Shown here: piece after piece, positions 63,255 to 64,000 of the stretch
Layout of the letters: each line of letters starts with the position of its first letter
Position numbering within the stretch: the first letter of the stretch is position 1
DNA from: CAVRJC01 sp964505725
GTDB lineage: Bacteria > Actinomycetota > Acidimicrobiia > IMCC26256 > DASPTH01
NCBI GenBank assembly: GCA_964505725.1
Contig: CAZDJK010000067.1
Coordinates: 1-64,000 of the forward strand
Direction: 5' to 3'
DNA: 64,000 bases
Made by a program: the position numbers and the translations under genes
The notes under the pieces: model-generated
The model's database searches: none
The model's input: only the letters and a program-made list of their open reading frames with translations
What the model was told of the DNA's origin: nothing

Positions 63255-64000
63255 ATGTCGACTACCGCGGACCTCACCGCTAACGTCTCGCCCGTGACCG
63301 ACCTGCGTATCCCCCCGCCCGTGGTCGGCGACGGGCCAACCCCCGGGACCGACGAGCCGGAAGCCGCACCGCCGCCCCAGGAACCCGAGCGCGCGCGCGA
63401 GCTGGTGTTCGAGCTGCGCGATCTCGAGGTCCGCTACAGCGGTCACACCGCCATCCGTGAGGTCGACCTCGACATCGCGGGCAACGAGATCACGGCGTTC
63501 ATCGGGCCGTCGGGATGTGGCAAGACGACGGTGTTGCGGTGCCTCAACCGTATGCACGACATCACACCCGGCGCGCAGGTGTTCGGACAGGTGAAGTTTC
63601 GCGGCACCAATCTCTACGGAAACCGCGTCGACGCGGCCGAGGTGCGCCGACGGATCGGGATGGTGTTCCAGAAGCCGAATCCCTTCCCGAAGACGATCTT
63701 CGAGAACGTCGCGTACGGGCTGCGGATCAACGGCCGCAAGCGCTCCGAGCTGAACGACATCGTCGAGCACGCGCTCACCCGTGCGGCGCTGTGGGACGAG
63801 GTCAAGGACAAGCTGAAGAAGAGCGGCCTCGGACTGTCGGGCGGCCAGCAGCAGCGCCTCTGCATCGCGCGTGCCATCGCGGTCGAGCCCGACGTGGTGC
63901 TCATGGACGAGCCGTGCTCCGCGCTCGACCCGATCGCGACCGCGCACATCGAGGACCTCATGGAGGAGTTGAAGAACGAGTTCACGATCGTAATCGTGAC
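63255..64000 (+). CDS. pstB: Phosphate ABC transporter ATP-binding protein PstB (3' end outside window)
   Basis: About 248 residues are visible from ATG 63255 (AGGA 7 nt upstream; in-frame ATG 63237 lacks a ribosome site); the frame is open to the end of the window. A Pro-rich N-terminal extension of about 50 residues precedes the ABC domain: IGPSGCGKTTVLRCLNRMHD (Walker A), MVFQKPNPFPKTIFENVAYG (Q-loop), LGLSGGQQQRLCIARAIA (signature), DVVLMDEPCSALDPIATAHI (Walker B and D-loop). It powers phosphate import with PstC and PstA. Confidence 0.95.
   Translation, partial: MSTTADLTANVSPVTDLRIPPPVVGDGPTPGTDEPEAAPPPQEPERARELVFELRDLEVRYSGHTAIREVDLDIAGNEITAFIGPSGCGKTTVLRCLNRMHDITPGAQVFGQVKFRGTNLYGNRVDAAEVRRRIGMVFQKPNPFPKTIFENVAYGLRINGRKRSELNDIVEHALTRAALWDEVKDKLKKSGLGLSGGQQQRLCIARAIAVEPDVVLMDEPCSALDPIATAHIEDLMEELKNEFTIVIV

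Overview
The window is about 64 kb of very GC-rich (roughly 70% or more by eye), densely packed chromosomal DNA from an actinobacterium. Two WhiB proteins, DUF3039 and DUF3817 proteins, a PASTA-type Ser/Thr kinase, an F420-type luciferase-family oxidoreductase, a mycobacterial Sdh1-like succinate dehydrogenase and a single-gene TatA all point to Actinomycetota. The gene mix is compatible with Acidimicrobiia, but that finer placement is inference. I saw no tRNA, rRNA, insertion sequence, prophage or CRISPR array. It reads as ordinary core chromosome, and most of the interest is in promoters, odd start codons, repeats and diverged family members.

Layout. 1-5 kb: end of purH, folD (broken by an in-frame TAG), a zinc-ribbon membrane protein, icd, a J-domain protein, mdh. 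5-10 kb: a minus-strand operon of rhodanese, glpD and an S33 peptidase, then a divergent membrane GGDEF protein. 10-19 kb: mltG and DUF3039, a DUF3817 protein, a large AddA/AddB-like helicase-nuclease pair and an orphan osmolyte-type binding protein. 19-24 kb: a reverse-transsulfuration pair (cystathionine beta-synthase and gamma-lyase), a PASTA kinase, and a MarR/MFS pair in which the transporter appears to start at CTG. 25-32 kb: VOC protein; a TetR/sulfotransferase/unknown operon divergent from a DHA2 efflux pump; msrA; MarR divergent from YceI; a CPBP protease. 32-38 kb: small unknowns, a peptidoglycan-binding protein, Bcp peroxiredoxin, a crotonase-like enzyme, DivIVA, UppP. 38-48 kb: Lhr helicase, xseAB, sdhCAB. 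48-53 kb: MoxR ATPase and VWA partner flanking a lipoprotein, a macrodomain protein and a WhiB. 53-58 kb: glutamate formiminotransferase divergent from an LLM oxidoreductase, tatA, an ECF sigma/anti-sigma/RseB-like operon, a second WhiB. 58-64 kb: two phoU genes and pstS-pstC-pstA-pstB (pstB cut by the window end), with PHO-box-like repeats.

How the genes work together. icd, mdh and sdhCAB supply TCA-cycle steps; purH and folD one-carbon/purine metabolism; the CBS/CGL pair converts homocysteine to cysteine; uppP, mltG, divIVA, the PASTA kinase and the peptidoglycan-binding protein belong to envelope growth; addAB, lhr and xseAB to DNA repair; pst/phoU to phosphate uptake and signalling.

Expression. 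A recurring pattern is a -10-like hexamer (TACCGT, TAGGCT, TAGCGT and similar) ending about 6-9 nt before a start codon, which predicts leaderless transcripts for about twenty genes. Two divergent pairs have -10 elements that overlap by a shared TA, so one ten-base core would serve both directions. Same-strand neighbours commonly overlap by 4 nt (GTGA or ATGA), implying translational coupling.
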